This document shows, piece after piece, positions 52,425 through 60,953 of a stretch of 64,000 nucleotides of DNA. Made by a program: the position numbers and the translations under genes. The number at the start of each line of letters is the position of its first letter. Positions within the stretch are counted from its first letter, which is position 1. This DNA is from Natronospira proteinivora (GTDB taxonomy: Bacteria > Pseudomonadota > Gammaproteobacteria > Natronospirales > Natronospiraceae): NCBI RefSeq assembly GCF_024170465.1, contig NZ_JALJYF010000001.1, forward strand, positions 620,001-684,000, written 5' to 3'. The notes under the pieces were generated by a model that made no database searches, was not told the origin of the DNA, and saw only the letters and a program-made list of their open reading frames with translations.

Positions 52425-53216
52425 ATGAATCTTGCACTGATACTGGTTATTGCGACCTTGGTGACGGGCCTGGTATGGGCACTGGATCGCCTATGGCTGA
52501 TTCGCCTACGGAGTGACGATGCTGACGAGCCCACTGTGGTGGAGTGGTGCCGTGCCTTTTTCCCTGTTCTGCTGATTGTTCTCGTGCTCCGTTCATTCAT
52601 AGCCGAGCCCTTCCGGATTCCTTCTGCCTCCATGATGCCCACCCTGGTGGTAGGCGATTTTATCCTGGTCAACAAATTTGCCTATGGGCTGCGTCTGCCG
52701 GTACTGGAAACCAAGATTCTGGATCTGGGCCAGCCGGAGCGGGGGGAAGTGGCGGTATTTCGCTATCCCCCAAACCCATCCAAGGATTACATCAAGCGGG
52801 TTATCGGGGTGCCAGGGGACCATGTGGCCTACCGGAATAATACCCTCTACATTAATGGGGAAGCGGTTAATCAGCAGGTTATGGGGGAGTACGAGCCCAG
52901 AGAAGTGGACCGTCGACGGGATCGTGTTCTTGACGGAAGCATTCTCATGGAGGAAACCCTGGGGGCGCAGGACTACGAGATCTTGGTGAGTCCGAGGGCG
53001 TCCGGTATGCCCAGTCAGGAGTTGGAGCAGGGTATTCGAGTACCGGAGGGGGAATATCTCATGTTGGGGGATAATCGGGATAATAGCCTTGACGGACGTC
53101 ATTGGGGATTTGTTCCAGAGGATCATCTGAGAGGGCGGGCCATGGTGATTTGGCTGAGTTGGGAAGCCTTTGGCGCAGCTCCGCAGTGGGGGCGGGTTGG
53201 TCAGGTGATTCGCTAG
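52425..53216 (+). CDS. lepB: Signal peptidase I
   Basis: Inner-membrane Ser-Lys dyad protease that removes signal peptides of exported proteins. The 263-residue protein has two N-terminal membrane helices (about 3-25 and 46-62). Catalytic Ser69 is in RIPSASMMPTL and Lys124 in DYIKRVIGVPGD; C-terminal box MLGDNRDNSLDGRHWGFVP is present. The pairing with lepA is standard. Only a weak ribosome site precedes ATG 52425. Confidence 0.97.
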   Translation: MNLALILVIATLVTGLVWALDRLWLIRLRSDDADEPTVVEWCRAFFPVLLIVLVLRSFIAEPFRIPSASMMPTLVVGDFILVNKFAYGLRLPVLETKILDLGQPERGEVAVFRYPPNPSKDYIKRVIGVPGDHVAYRNNTLYINGEAVNQQVMGEYEPREVDRRRDRVLDGSILMEETLGAQDYEILVSPRASGMPSQELEQGIRVPEGEYLMLGDNRDNSLDGRHWGFVPEDHLRGRAMVIWLSWEAFGAAPQWGRVGQVIR

Positions 53217-53251
53217 ACTGACTGGATTCTTCTTCATAGAGGGGAAGTTTT

Positions 53252-53620
53252 ATGCGTTTGAGAAAACGACAGCAAGGCTTGACTGCCCTGGGTTGGGTAC
53301 TTGCCTTTATGGTGGGCGGATTGATTGCCATGGCCGGTGTGCGGCTTGTTCCGGTCTATATCCAATCGTTTAGCCTGAATTCGATTATGCAAAGTGTGGC
53401 TAGCGATGTGGATTATCAGGATACCCGGGCCGTGAATCGTGCCCTCCGGCGGCAGATGCAGGTCAATGATGTGCGTGCGGTCGATGTGGATGATTTCCAG
53501 ATTGAAGAAATTGATGGCCGTCGTTACCTTACATTGGAATATGAGCATCGGGTTCCCTATCTCGCCAATATTGATTTAGTGGTCAGTTTCGAAAAGCAGC
53601 AAGCTTTCCGGGGGCAATAA
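53252..53620 (+). CDS. DUF4845 membrane protein
   Basis: 122-residue protein with one N-terminal membrane helix (about 12-32) after a basic, Gln-rich start resembling a pilin-like leader (RQQGLTALGWV). The soluble part has RRQMQVNDVRAVDVDD and LTLEYEHRVPYLANIDLVVSF. This family is regularly found between lepB and rnc in Gammaproteobacteria; its function is not known. Good AGAGGGGA ribosome site. Confidence 0.88.
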   Translation: MRLRKRQQGLTALGWVLAFMVGGLIAMAGVRLVPVYIQSFSLNSIMQSVASDVDYQDTRAVNRALRRQMQVNDVRAVDVDDFQIEEIDGRRYLTLEYEHRVPYLANIDLVVSFEKQQAFRGQ

Positions 53621-53623
53621 ACG

Positions 53624-54298
53624 TTGATATCTGCTTCTTTGGGCGAAAAGCTGTCTTATCGCTTCTCCGACCCTGCTCTGTTGGAAATGGCATTAACCCA
53701 TCGAAGCATGGGTCGGCAAAATAATGAGCGCCTGGAGTTTCTGGGGGACTCGGTACTTGGTCTGTGCATTTCAGAGCAGCTTTATGAAAAGTTTCCGGAT
53801 GTGGAAGAGGGCGATCTCAGCCGTCTGAGAGCGAGCCTGGTCAACCGGGATACACTCGCCGAGATTGCCGGCGAGCTTGAGCTCGGCCAGCAATTGTATC
53901 TTGGCGGTGGAGAACTCAAGAGTGGTGGTTTCCGCCGTGCATCCATTCTGGCGGATTCATTGGAAGCAGTGATGGGGGCGGTCTACCTGGATGGCGGCTT
54001 CCAGGCAGCCCGGTCCTTGATTCATCGTTTGTATGCGGATCGCCTTTCCCGCTTGCCGCCACCGCAACAACTCAAGGACCCCAAGACTCGTTTGCAGGAA
54101 CGGCTGCAAGGGCAGGGTTACCAACTTCCTGTTTACGAGGTCATCGGCATCACCGGAAAGGAACATGATCAGTCTTTCCAGGTGGCTTGTCATGTCCCGG
54201 ATACTGATTTGAAAGCCCGTGGACGTGGACAGAGCCGTCGAAAGGCGGAACAGGCTGCGGCTACCGGCATATTGGAGCGGCTCGATCATGAGCAATGA
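53624..54298 (+). CDS. rnc: Ribonuclease III
   Basis: Double-strand RNA endonuclease for rRNA and mRNA processing, 224 residues, TTG 53624 start. The catalytic domain has ERLEFLGDSVLGL (signature), EGDLSRLRASLVNRD and ILADSLEAVMGAVYLDGG; the C-terminal dsRNA-binding domain (about 155-222) has DPKTRLQERLQGQG and GRGQSRRKAEQAAA. Overlaps era by 11 nt. In E. coli the rnc leader is cut by the enzyme itself; no such hairpin was located here. Confidence 0.96.
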   Translation: MISASLGEKLSYRFSDPALLEMALTHRSMGRQNNERLEFLGDSVLGLCISEQLYEKFPDVEEGDLSRLRASLVNRDTLAEIAGELELGQQLYLGGGELKSGGFRRASILADSLEAVMGAVYLDGGFQAARSLIHRLYADRLSRLPPPQQLKDPKTRLQERLQGQGYQLPVYEVIGITGKEHDQSFQVACHVPDTDLKARGRGQSRRKAEQAAATGILERLDHEQ

Positions 54299-55187
54299 AG
54301 TGCGTTACGCCGGCCTGGTTGGGGTTGTGGGTCGTCCCAATGTGGGCAAGTCGACCCTCGTGAATGCCCTGGTTGGGGAGAAAGTCAGTATTGTCACGGC
54401 CAAGCCTCAGACCACCAGACATCGGATCATGGGGGTGAGTACCCGGGGAGACCGTCAGTTTGTCTTTGTAGATACCCCCGGTATTCACAGTGATACCCCT
54501 CGCCGTATGAATCGGGATATGAACCGTACGGCCCAGGATGCGGCGCGTGATGCGGATGTGGTGCTGTTTCTGATACAGGCAGGGCAATGGAATGAAGAAG
54601 ATCAGGCTATTCTGAAAGGCCTGAAAAAGCTGTCGGTACCCGTGGGCCTGGTGATTAACAAGGTGGATCGCCTGGATGATCGCAAGGAATTATTACCCTT
54701 CATGGAAGAATTGACACAGGCGGCGGATTTTCATTTTGTGGTGCCCCTGTCTGCCCTCAAGAAGGAGAATCTTGAGCCTTTAATGGATGAGCTTTCGGTT
54801 TTTCTCCCGGAGTCCCCAGCCTTCTTTCCGGCTGACCAGCATAGCGATCAAAGCCCGCAGATGGTGGCCGCGGAGGTGATCCGGGAAAAACTCATGCTTC
54901 GTGTGCACCAGGAAGTGCCTTACGCCTTGGCCGTGCAGATTCAAAGCTTTAAGCGGGAAGGTCGCTTGCGCCGTCTGGAAGCGATTATCTGGATTGAGCG
55001 TGACGGCCAAAAGGGTATTGTCATCGGCAAGGGCGGTCAGGTTTTGAAGGCCATCGGCACCGCCGCTCGAAAGGAACTCGAGTCGCTTTGGGATTGCCGG
55101 GTTCACCTGGATCTATGGGTCAAGGTCCGGGCCGGCTGGCCGGATGATCCCCGCCTCTTGGGTAGCATGGGGATCGGCGGGGAATGA
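54288..55187 (+). CDS. era: GTPase Era
   Basis: Essential GTPase that binds the 3' end of 16S rRNA in 30S maturation, 299 residues. G1 GRPNVGKST, G2 TTRHRIMG, G3 DTPGI, G4 NKVD and G5 SALKKEN are present; the C-terminal KH domain (about 215-295) has RLEAIIWIERDGQKGIVIGKGG. Start ATG 54288 is inside the end of rnc; stop overlaps recO by ATGA. Confidence 0.97.
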   Translation: MSNEVRYAGLVGVVGRPNVGKSTLVNALVGEKVSIVTAKPQTTRHRIMGVSTRGDRQFVFVDTPGIHSDTPRRMNRDMNRTAQDAARDADVVLFLIQAGQWNEEDQAILKGLKKLSVPVGLVINKVDRLDDRKELLPFMEELTQAADFHFVVPLSALKKENLEPLMDELSVFLPESPAFFPADQHSDQSPQMVAAEVIREKLMLRVHQEVPYALAVQIQSFKREGRLRRLEAIIWIERDGQKGIVIGKGGQVLKAIGTAARKELESLWDCRVHLDLWVKVRAGWPDDPRLLGSMGIGGE

Positions 55188-55990
55188 GCCCTCCGGTGGA
55201 CCGGCCCGAATTGGAGGCCGGCTATGTCTTGCATCAGCGAGCTTATCGCGATTCCAGTCTAATTGTGGATGTATTTACCCGTGAGGCCGGCCGCCTGGCC
55301 CTGGTGGCCCGGGGGGCAAGACGGCCCCGGGCCCGCCAACGTGCCTTGCTCCAGGCCTTCCGACCCCTGCGCCTGTCCTGGCGGCTGGGGGGCGAAATGG
55401 GAACCCTGACGGCCGTGGAAAGTGATGGCCAAGCGCTCAATTTGAGTGGCGAGCGATTGCTCTCGGCCTTCTATCTCAATGAACTTATTCTACGTTTGGC
55501 CGGACGTCATGATCCACACCCGGTGCTTTACGATACCTATTCAAGTGCCCTGTCGGCGCTTTCCCGGCATGCCGAGGATAATTCCGATGAAGGGGCTTTA
55601 GGATCCCGGAATGAGGCTTCCCTTACCGCGGTTATCCTGCGTCGATTTGAGCGTGAAGCCTTGGAGTGTCTGGGGTATGGTTTGCCTCTGGATGACAATT
55701 GTGTTGATGGCAGTCCGATTCGGGCCGAGGGTCGGTATCGTTTCGATGCCCAGGCGGGGGCCTATTCCCTGGCCGACGCCCATAACCGGGACCAGGAACG
55801 GGGGGTGTCAGGGCGTGCCCTGCTGGCCTTGATGCATGATGATTGGTCGGATCCTTCGGTGTTACCGGATATCCGAAGGCTGTTGGCGGCCGCGCTGAGC
55901 CCCCATCTTGGAGGGCGGCCTCTGAAAACCGCCCGAGTTCTGAGGGATTTGCGCCGGAGGCAGGGGCGGTCGGGGGAGAATGAGTCTTGA
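55184..55990 (+). CDS. recO: DNA repair protein RecO
   Basis: 268-residue recombination mediator that loads RecA with RecR. The N-terminal OB fold has [22 protein letters not shown] and [13 protein letters not shown]; the helical part contains [13 protein letters not shown]. No zinc-finger cysteine cluster is present, as in other gammaproteobacterial RecO proteins. Standard rnc-era-recO-pdxJ order. Confidence 0.95.
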   Translation: MSPPVDRPELEAGYVLHQRAYRDSSLIVDVFTREAGRLALVARGARRPRARQRALLQAFRPLRLSWRLGGEMGTLTAVESDGQALNLSGERLLSAFYLNELILRLAGRHDPHPVLYDTYSSALSALSRHAEDNSDEGALGSRNEASLTAVILRRFEREALECLGYGLPLDDNCVDGSPIRAEGRYRFDAQAGAYSLADAHNRDQERGVSGRALLALMHDDWSDPSVLPDIRRLLAAALSPHLGGRPLKTARVLRDLRRRQGRSGENES

Positions 55991-56001
55991 AGGAGAATAG
56001 G

Positions 56002-56739
56002 ATGCGGCAGTGGATTGATTTAGGCGTCAATGTGGACCATGTGGCGACTTTGCGCCAAGCCAGGGGTACGGTCTATCCGGACCCGGTTCAGGCGGCCATG
56101 CTCGCTGAGCAGAATGGCGCGGATGGAATTACCATTCATCTGCGTGAAGACCGTCGCCATATCCAGGATCGAGATGTAAGCCGGATGATGGAGAGCATTG
56201 AAACCCGCGTGAACCTGGAAATGGCTATCACGCCTGAAATGCTAAGCATTGCCTGTGCCCATAAACCTTTTGCTTGCTGCCTGGTGCCGGAGAAACGGGA
56301 GGAGTTGACCACGGAAGGGGGATTGGACGTCCGTGGGCAGCAGAAATCGGTGACCCAGGCAGTCCAGCGCCTCTCTGACGCCGGCATTCGGGTTTCCTTG
56401 TTCATCGATCCGGATCCCGAGCAGATCCAGGCTGCTGCGGACTGTGGTGCCGCCGTGGTGGAATTGCATACCGGAGACTATGCCGAGGCCCGGGGCCATG
56501 ACCAGGCAAAGGCCTTGACTCGAATCCGCGCGGGCGCGGAACGGGCCGCTCAGGCCGGTCTTCTGGTGCATGCGGGCCACGGTCTGCATTATCACAACAC
56601 CGCCCAGGTGGCGGCGATTCCTCCCATCAGCGAGCTCAATATTGGACATGCCATTATTGCCCGGGCGGTGATGGTGGGCCTGCCCCAAGCGGTTCGCGAC
56701 ATCAAGGCCCTGATGCTTGAGGGCAGGGAGTTGGCATGA
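56002..56739 (+). CDS. pdxJ: Pyridoxine 5'-phosphate synthase
   Basis: TIM-barrel enzyme making pyridoxine phosphate from 1-deoxyxylulose 5-phosphate and aminoacetone phosphate; the former is also the substrate of Dxr in this window. ATG 56002 (AAGGAG 5 nt before) is preferred to an upstream TTG; 245 residues. Motifs: [15 protein letters not shown] at the N-terminus, [18 protein letters not shown] and [11 protein letters not shown]. Overlaps acpS by ATGA. Confidence 0.97.
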   Translation: MRQWIDLGVNVDHVATLRQARGTVYPDPVQAAMLAEQNGADGITIHLREDRRHIQDRDVSRMMESIETRVNLEMAITPEMLSIACAHKPFACCLVPEKREELTTEGGLDVRGQQKSVTQAVQRLSDAGIRVSLFIDPDPEQIQAAADCGAAVVELHTGDYAEARGHDQAKALTRIRAGAERAAQAGLLVHAGHGLHYHNTAQVAAIPPISELNIGHAIIARAVMVGLPQAVRDIKALMLEGRELA

Positions 56740-57149
56740 TTGCCATGGATACACCATTGTACGGGGTGGGGACCGATCTGGTTGAGGTAGCCCGGATTGA
56801 ACGGGCCTACAAGCGTTGGGGTGAACGTTTTGTTGACCATCTCCTGATGGATGCCGAGCGTGAAGAGTTTGAGCGCAGCAAGCGGAAGGTACGCTATCTG
56901 GCCATGCGCTTCTCCGCCAAGGAAGCCCTGGTCAAGGCCTTGGGTACGGGGTTTCGGCAGGGGATGTGGTTAAGGGATGTTGGCTGCTGCCAGGCGGGGT
57001 CGGGCAAGCCTTACCCCATATTCTCGGACAAGGCGGAAGCGCTTAGAGAGGAACGTGGTGCGGGACAGGCCGAGATCAGCCTCACCGATGAAGCCGGCCT
57101 GATCGTGGCCTTTGCTGTGATGATGCGGCGTACCGAAACCTTTGGATAA
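56736..57149 (+). CDS. acpS: Holo-[acyl-carrier-protein] synthase
   Basis: Adds phosphopantetheine from CoA to apo-ACP. 137 residues from ATG 56736; the metal-binding Asp is in GVGTDLVEV and the Glu in the signature [14 protein letters not shown]. It is the last gene of the era-recO-pdxJ-acpS unit and is convergent with the kinase gene, 34 bp away. That gap holds no clear terminator. Confidence 0.96.
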   Translation: MIAMDTPLYGVGTDLVEVARIERAYKRWGERFVDHLLMDAEREEFERSKRKVRYLAMRFSAKEALVKALGTGFRQGMWLRDVGCCQAGSGKPYPIFSDKAEALREERGAGQAEISLTDEAGLIVAFAVMMRRTETFG

Positions 57150-57183
57150 AATGCTGGTAAACCCTTTCGGCCGGGAATTATGA

Positions 57184-59943
57184 CTAACGGTCCCTGCCTG
57201 ATTCGAGCTGATACTGGATATCCTTTAAAACGGCATCAACTTCTTTCTGCATTTGTTGAATTTTCCGGGAGAGGCTGACTGGATCGCTGCCTTGGTCGAT
57301 GCAAGCACGAATGCTTTCGCAACACTCTGCGAGCGCATTAAAACCACAGAAGGCGGCAGTACCTCGCATCCGGTGTACTTCCGCGTCCAGATGGTCCCAA
57401 TCCTCCGATGACAGATACTGTCGAGCCTTGTCACTTTGCTTGGGTAGGTCATCCAGGACCATGGCAGCAATCTCCGGTTTTAGGTTACCACCGTTTTCCC
57501 GTCCCATGGGTTGTGGGGGGGAGTTGGACACCTTTCCGCCATGACTCGGACTCTGATCCGTGCTGCTGCCGTTGGCGAAATGACTGGGGCGTCTCAGGCG
57601 CAAGGCTCGTCGGATACGCTCCACCAAGGTTTCTGCCGGCACCGGTTTGACCAGGACATCGTCCAAGCCGGCCTTCTGACAGCGTTTTCGCTCACCTTCG
57701 CCGGCACTGGCCGTCAGTGCCAATACCGGTGTGTTGGAGAAGCCGTAGCGCTCCCGAAGAGCCAGGGTGGTTTCAAGACCATCCATGCTCGGCAATTGAA
57801 TATCCATCAGGATCAGATCAGGTTTCCAGTTGTTCAATTGCTCCAGAGCATCGGGTCCGTCAACAGCGGTTCTTACCACGGCCCCGGCTACTTCCAGGAA
57901 TTCTCGTGTCAGGTGGCGATTGATGCGATTATCTTCCACCACCATTACATTCAGCCCGAATAAGCTCTGTTGAGTTGCGTGTCGCACACTCGTGGGCGTT
58001 AGGGATTGAGGTTCGTTTAAGTACTCATGCAAGGTCTCCAGCAGCTGTTTGCTGGATATGGTTCTCGGCAGAGCAGGCTGATGAAGCCAACTCTCAATTC
58101 GCTGAAGGATATCCCGATCCAGACTGCTGATCAGTACCAGAACGCGAGCGTCGTTGGGTAGTTGGGCCTGAATGCTTTCCAATCGCTCCCCCTGTTCCAA
58201 CATGCCCTGACTAATCTCAATGATAATCAGATTTCCACCGGTCCCGGCTGCCCGTATCTTTTGTTCTTCATCAATATGGTTGACTTCAGCGCCCCAGGCC
58301 CGCAGGCGGCGGGAGAGGGCTTCGGCCATCTCCCTTTCAGGAGAGAATAAAACCAGACTGTGATTAGCCAAGGGAAGCCCCCGTTCCGGGGTAAGCACTT
58401 TGACCGGAAGTTGAATGGTAAAGTGGCTGCCCAAGCCAGGCTCACTCTCTACGTTGATTTGGCCTCCCAGCAATTTGGTAAGTTGCTCGCAGATGACAAG
58501 ACCCAGTCCGGCCCCCTGGTGACGGCGGGCGGAGGAACTATCCAATTGAGAAAAAGCCTGGAAAAGCTTCCAAGTGTCGTCCTTATGTATACCGATGCCT
58601 GTATCAATGACATCAATGATAAGCCAGCTATGGCTATCCTGGTTAATTTCCAACTGGGCATTGACCTTTACATAACCCTCATCCGTGAATTTTGCGGCGT
58701 TGGACAAGAGGTTGCTCAGGATTTGGCGGAGCTTGACCTTGTCGACTAGAATTTCCGCGGGGAGCCGGTGGAGCGGGGCCCAGATTAACTCCAGGCCCTT
58801 GTGAAAAATGCCAGGCGCCATCATGGCCATGGTGTCTTCAATTAGCTCGGCCGGTTGACAGATGGTCTCTTCTACTTCAACCCGTCCAGCTTCGATGCGG
58901 GAAAGATTTAGCACGTCTTCCAGTAAGGCGAGTAAGGATTCAGCTGATCGTTGTATAGTGCCCAGGTATTCTTTCTGATTAGCTTTTAGTTGGGTGCGAC
59001 CCAATAACTGGGTATAGCCAAAGATGGCATTCATTGGGGTCCGGATTTCATGGCTGATATTAGCCAGAAATTCGGATTTAATCTGATTGGAAGCTTCCGC
59101 GCGTTTACGCGCCAGATCTAATTCTACATTCTTGATCTCAACTGCCTCTAGTGTTTCTCGTAGTTCCGCCGTGGCTTTTTCAACCTGGGATTCCAGGTAT
59201 TGGTGGGCAGTCTGAACTTCATCAGCCAATTCATTAAAGCCTTTTTCCAGCAGGCCGGCTTCACCCCGACTATTGAGCGGAACGCGAGCGTCCTGCTCAC
59301 CCTGGCGAAAGCGGGTGATAGCATCCACGACCTGATTAAGGGGACGTACCATTTTCAGTCCGGCCTGGACGGCCATCAGCCATACGATGAAAAGACCGCC
59401 GAGGATCATCACCAGGCCGCGGCCAAGTACTTCGGTTTGCCGTTCCATGAGGGGCAGGGGTGAAAGCTGTAACTCTACTTGGCCGATGATTCGTTCATCA
59501 CCGGGTAGACCCTCACCCGGTTGATCGGCAAAGAGAGATTCGAATTCGCCGCCGGGCTCATCACCTATTTCAATGGGAGCGGAGAATTGCAGGTCTTCCT
59601 CGGCCACCGGGTATAGTCGACTGAACAGACTGCTGCTGTCTGTCTGGGCATCAGACAAGGCTTCGCTGATAACCACGCCATCTGCATCCAGAATCCTGAG
59701 TTGGCTTACGGAAGGTTCGGCTACCAGGTTTTGGCTGAGTCGATCCAGGGCCTGCTGGTTGCCGGAGAAAACTGCATACTCACTGGCCGGTGCCAGATGC
59801 CGGACAATATTTTCGCCGTACTCTTGCTGGGATTCACGCATGTCCGCAATACGGGTGGCCAGCAGATAGCTGCCGATGGTCAATGTCAGCAGGGCGGCCG
59901 GTAACAGTGCTATCAGTAGAATTTGATTTCTTAATCGCAGCAT
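57184..59943 (-). CDS. barA: BarA/GacS-type hybrid sensor histidine kinase
   Basis: 919-residue tripartite sensor. Membrane helices at about 8-30 and 175-196 enclose a periplasmic domain of about 145 residues. HAMP (197-250) is followed by a coiled coil ending in the BarA-like ELRETLEAVEIKNVELDLARKRA. The kinase core has SHEIRTP (phospho-His298), NLLSNAAKF, DTGIGI and GAGLGL. A first receiver-like domain (about 528-640) lacks the acceptor Asp. The second (664-785) has Asp714 in LMDIQLP, and the C-terminal Hpt domain has His857 in HRMRGTAAFCG. BarA/GacS acts through UvrY/GacA on small RNAs. Start ATG 59943 is one base after the stop of the upstream binding-protein gene. Confidence 0.92.
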   Translation of the reverse strand: MLRLRNQILLIALLPAALLTLTIGSYLLATRIADMRESQQEYGENIVRHLAPASEYAVFSGNQQALDRLSQNLVAEPSVSQLRILDADGVVISEALSDAQTDSSSLFSRLYPVAEEDLQFSAPIEIGDEPGGEFESLFADQPGEGLPGDERIIGQVELQLSPLPLMERQTEVLGRGLVMILGGLFIVWLMAVQAGLKMVRPLNQVVDAITRFRQGEQDARVPLNSRGEAGLLEKGFNELADEVQTAHQYLESQVEKATAELRETLEAVEIKNVELDLARKRAEASNQIKSEFLANISHEIRTPMNAIFGYTQLLGRTQLKANQKEYLGTIQRSAESLLALLEDVLNLSRIEAGRVEVEETICQPAELIEDTMAMMAPGIFHKGLELIWAPLHRLPAEILVDKVKLRQILSNLLSNAAKFTDEGYVKVNAQLEINQDSHSWLIIDVIDTGIGIHKDDTWKLFQAFSQLDSSSARRHQGAGLGLVICEQLTKLLGGQINVESEPGLGSHFTIQLPVKVLTPERGLPLANHSLVLFSPEREMAEALSRRLRAWGAEVNHIDEEQKIRAAGTGGNLIIIEISQGMLEQGERLESIQAQLPNDARVLVLISSLDRDILQRIESWLHQPALPRTISSKQLLETLHEYLNEPQSLTPTSVRHATQQSLFGLNVMVVEDNRINRHLTREFLEVAGAVVRTAVDGPDALEQLNNWKPDLILMDIQLPSMDGLETTLALRERYGFSNTPVLALTASAGEGERKRCQKAGLDDVLVKPVPAETLVERIRRALRLRRPSHFANGSSTDQSPSHGGKVSNSPPQPMGRENGGNLKPEIAAMVLDDLPKQSDKARQYLSSEDWDHLDAEVHRMRGTAAFCGFNALAECCESIRACIDQGSDPVSLSRKIQQMQKEVDAVLKDIQYQLESGRDR

Positions 59944-59944
59944 C

Positions 59945-60934
59945 TTAATGGTCCGGTGAGTCCAGTTCTTGCAGGGATTGAAATAGCGTCTCCCGTGGGG
60001 GAATGCGAACATTAAGGGACCGGCCCACTTCCCGGTTTGTGCTTATCTCGAAATGAGCAGGATAGACTGGGTCTGGCCAATCTTGGCCCGTACTACCTCT
60101 CAGAGCCATCAGTTTCTCAGCGGTTTCTTCACCCAACCGCCGGGGTATTGTATGAGCCGCCATCAGACTACCAGCAGATACCAGACCTGGAGAATAGGAG
60201 AAAACAGGCAGATTGCCACGGAAACTTTGCAATAGCAGTGCCCTTAGATTTCTGGCGTCCTGGGTGATATGGGAGGGGGGAAGCAACAGGACATCTGCTT
60301 CCCTAGAGAAGGTGCGGACCGATGTGATGAGAGAATCTCGGTCACTGGCTTGGTGATGAATTAACAGAAGATCACTTTTTTCAGCTTCTTCATCAAACAT
60401 GGCTCGTAGAGCGGATTCATCCGGGGCCGTGATGATACCTACCCTTGTGGCCTCTGGCAGTACCTGGCTGATCAAATGCAGATGCCTAAGTGGTGGCTGA
60501 TCGATATATAGTCCTGAGATATGACGGTCCGGATGAGCCTCCAAAAGCCGATTCAGGCTGAGGGCCGGTACCATGGTGGCGAGTATCGCTTCTTCATGTT
60601 CGCTCAGATTCCAGTGTAAGGCCTTCATGCCCACGGCAACCCAGTAAGCATTATCGCCTTTTGATTCTGGATCAGGAAAATTTTGTGTGCCGGTGTGGAC
60701 GCGCAGCCTCTCAAGCAGTGACTCATCTGCTGCCTCAATGAATCCTGATTCAAAGGCTCGGTAATGTCCGCCTTCGCTGCTGAGCATAAGATGGATAAGG
60801 CGAGCATCATCCTCTGCATGGGCGAGGGGCATGATCAGGCAGACCAGAGAAACCAGTCCCGTAAACCAGGCGACGAAGGGCGGACCAGTAATGGCTTCCT
60901 GCCCTTGTCCGTTTGTTGTTCTTCCCTGATTCAT
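59945..60934 (-). CDS. Periplasmic ABC-type substrate-binding protein
   Basis: 329-residue protein with an N-terminal signal peptide (hydrophobic LVSLVCLIMPLAHA, residues 22-36) and no lipobox. It resembles the ABC_sub_bind/COG2984 family: SGLYIDQPPLRHLHLISQVLPEATRVGIITAPDES, READVLLLPPSH and LPVFSYSPGLVSAGSLMA are in the usual positions. No permease or ATPase gene is near. It starts 19 nt after the stop of the TonB receptor gene and ends one base before the kinase ATG, so all three are probably one operon. Ligand unknown. Confidence 0.8.
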   Translation of the reverse strand: MNQGRTTNGQGQEAITGPPFVAWFTGLVSLVCLIMPLAHAEDDARLIHLMLSSEGGHYRAFESGFIEAADESLLERLRVHTGTQNFPDPESKGDNAYWVAVGMKALHWNLSEHEEAILATMVPALSLNRLLEAHPDRHISGLYIDQPPLRHLHLISQVLPEATRVGIITAPDESALRAMFDEEAEKSDLLLIHHQASDRDSLITSVRTFSREADVLLLPPSHITQDARNLRALLLQSFRGNLPVFSYSPGLVSAGSLMAAHTIPRRLGEETAEKLMALRGSTGQDWPDPVYPAHFEISTNREVGRSLNVRIPPRETLFQSLQELDSPDH

Positions 60935-60953
60935 ATCCGTCTTACCGCTTAGT

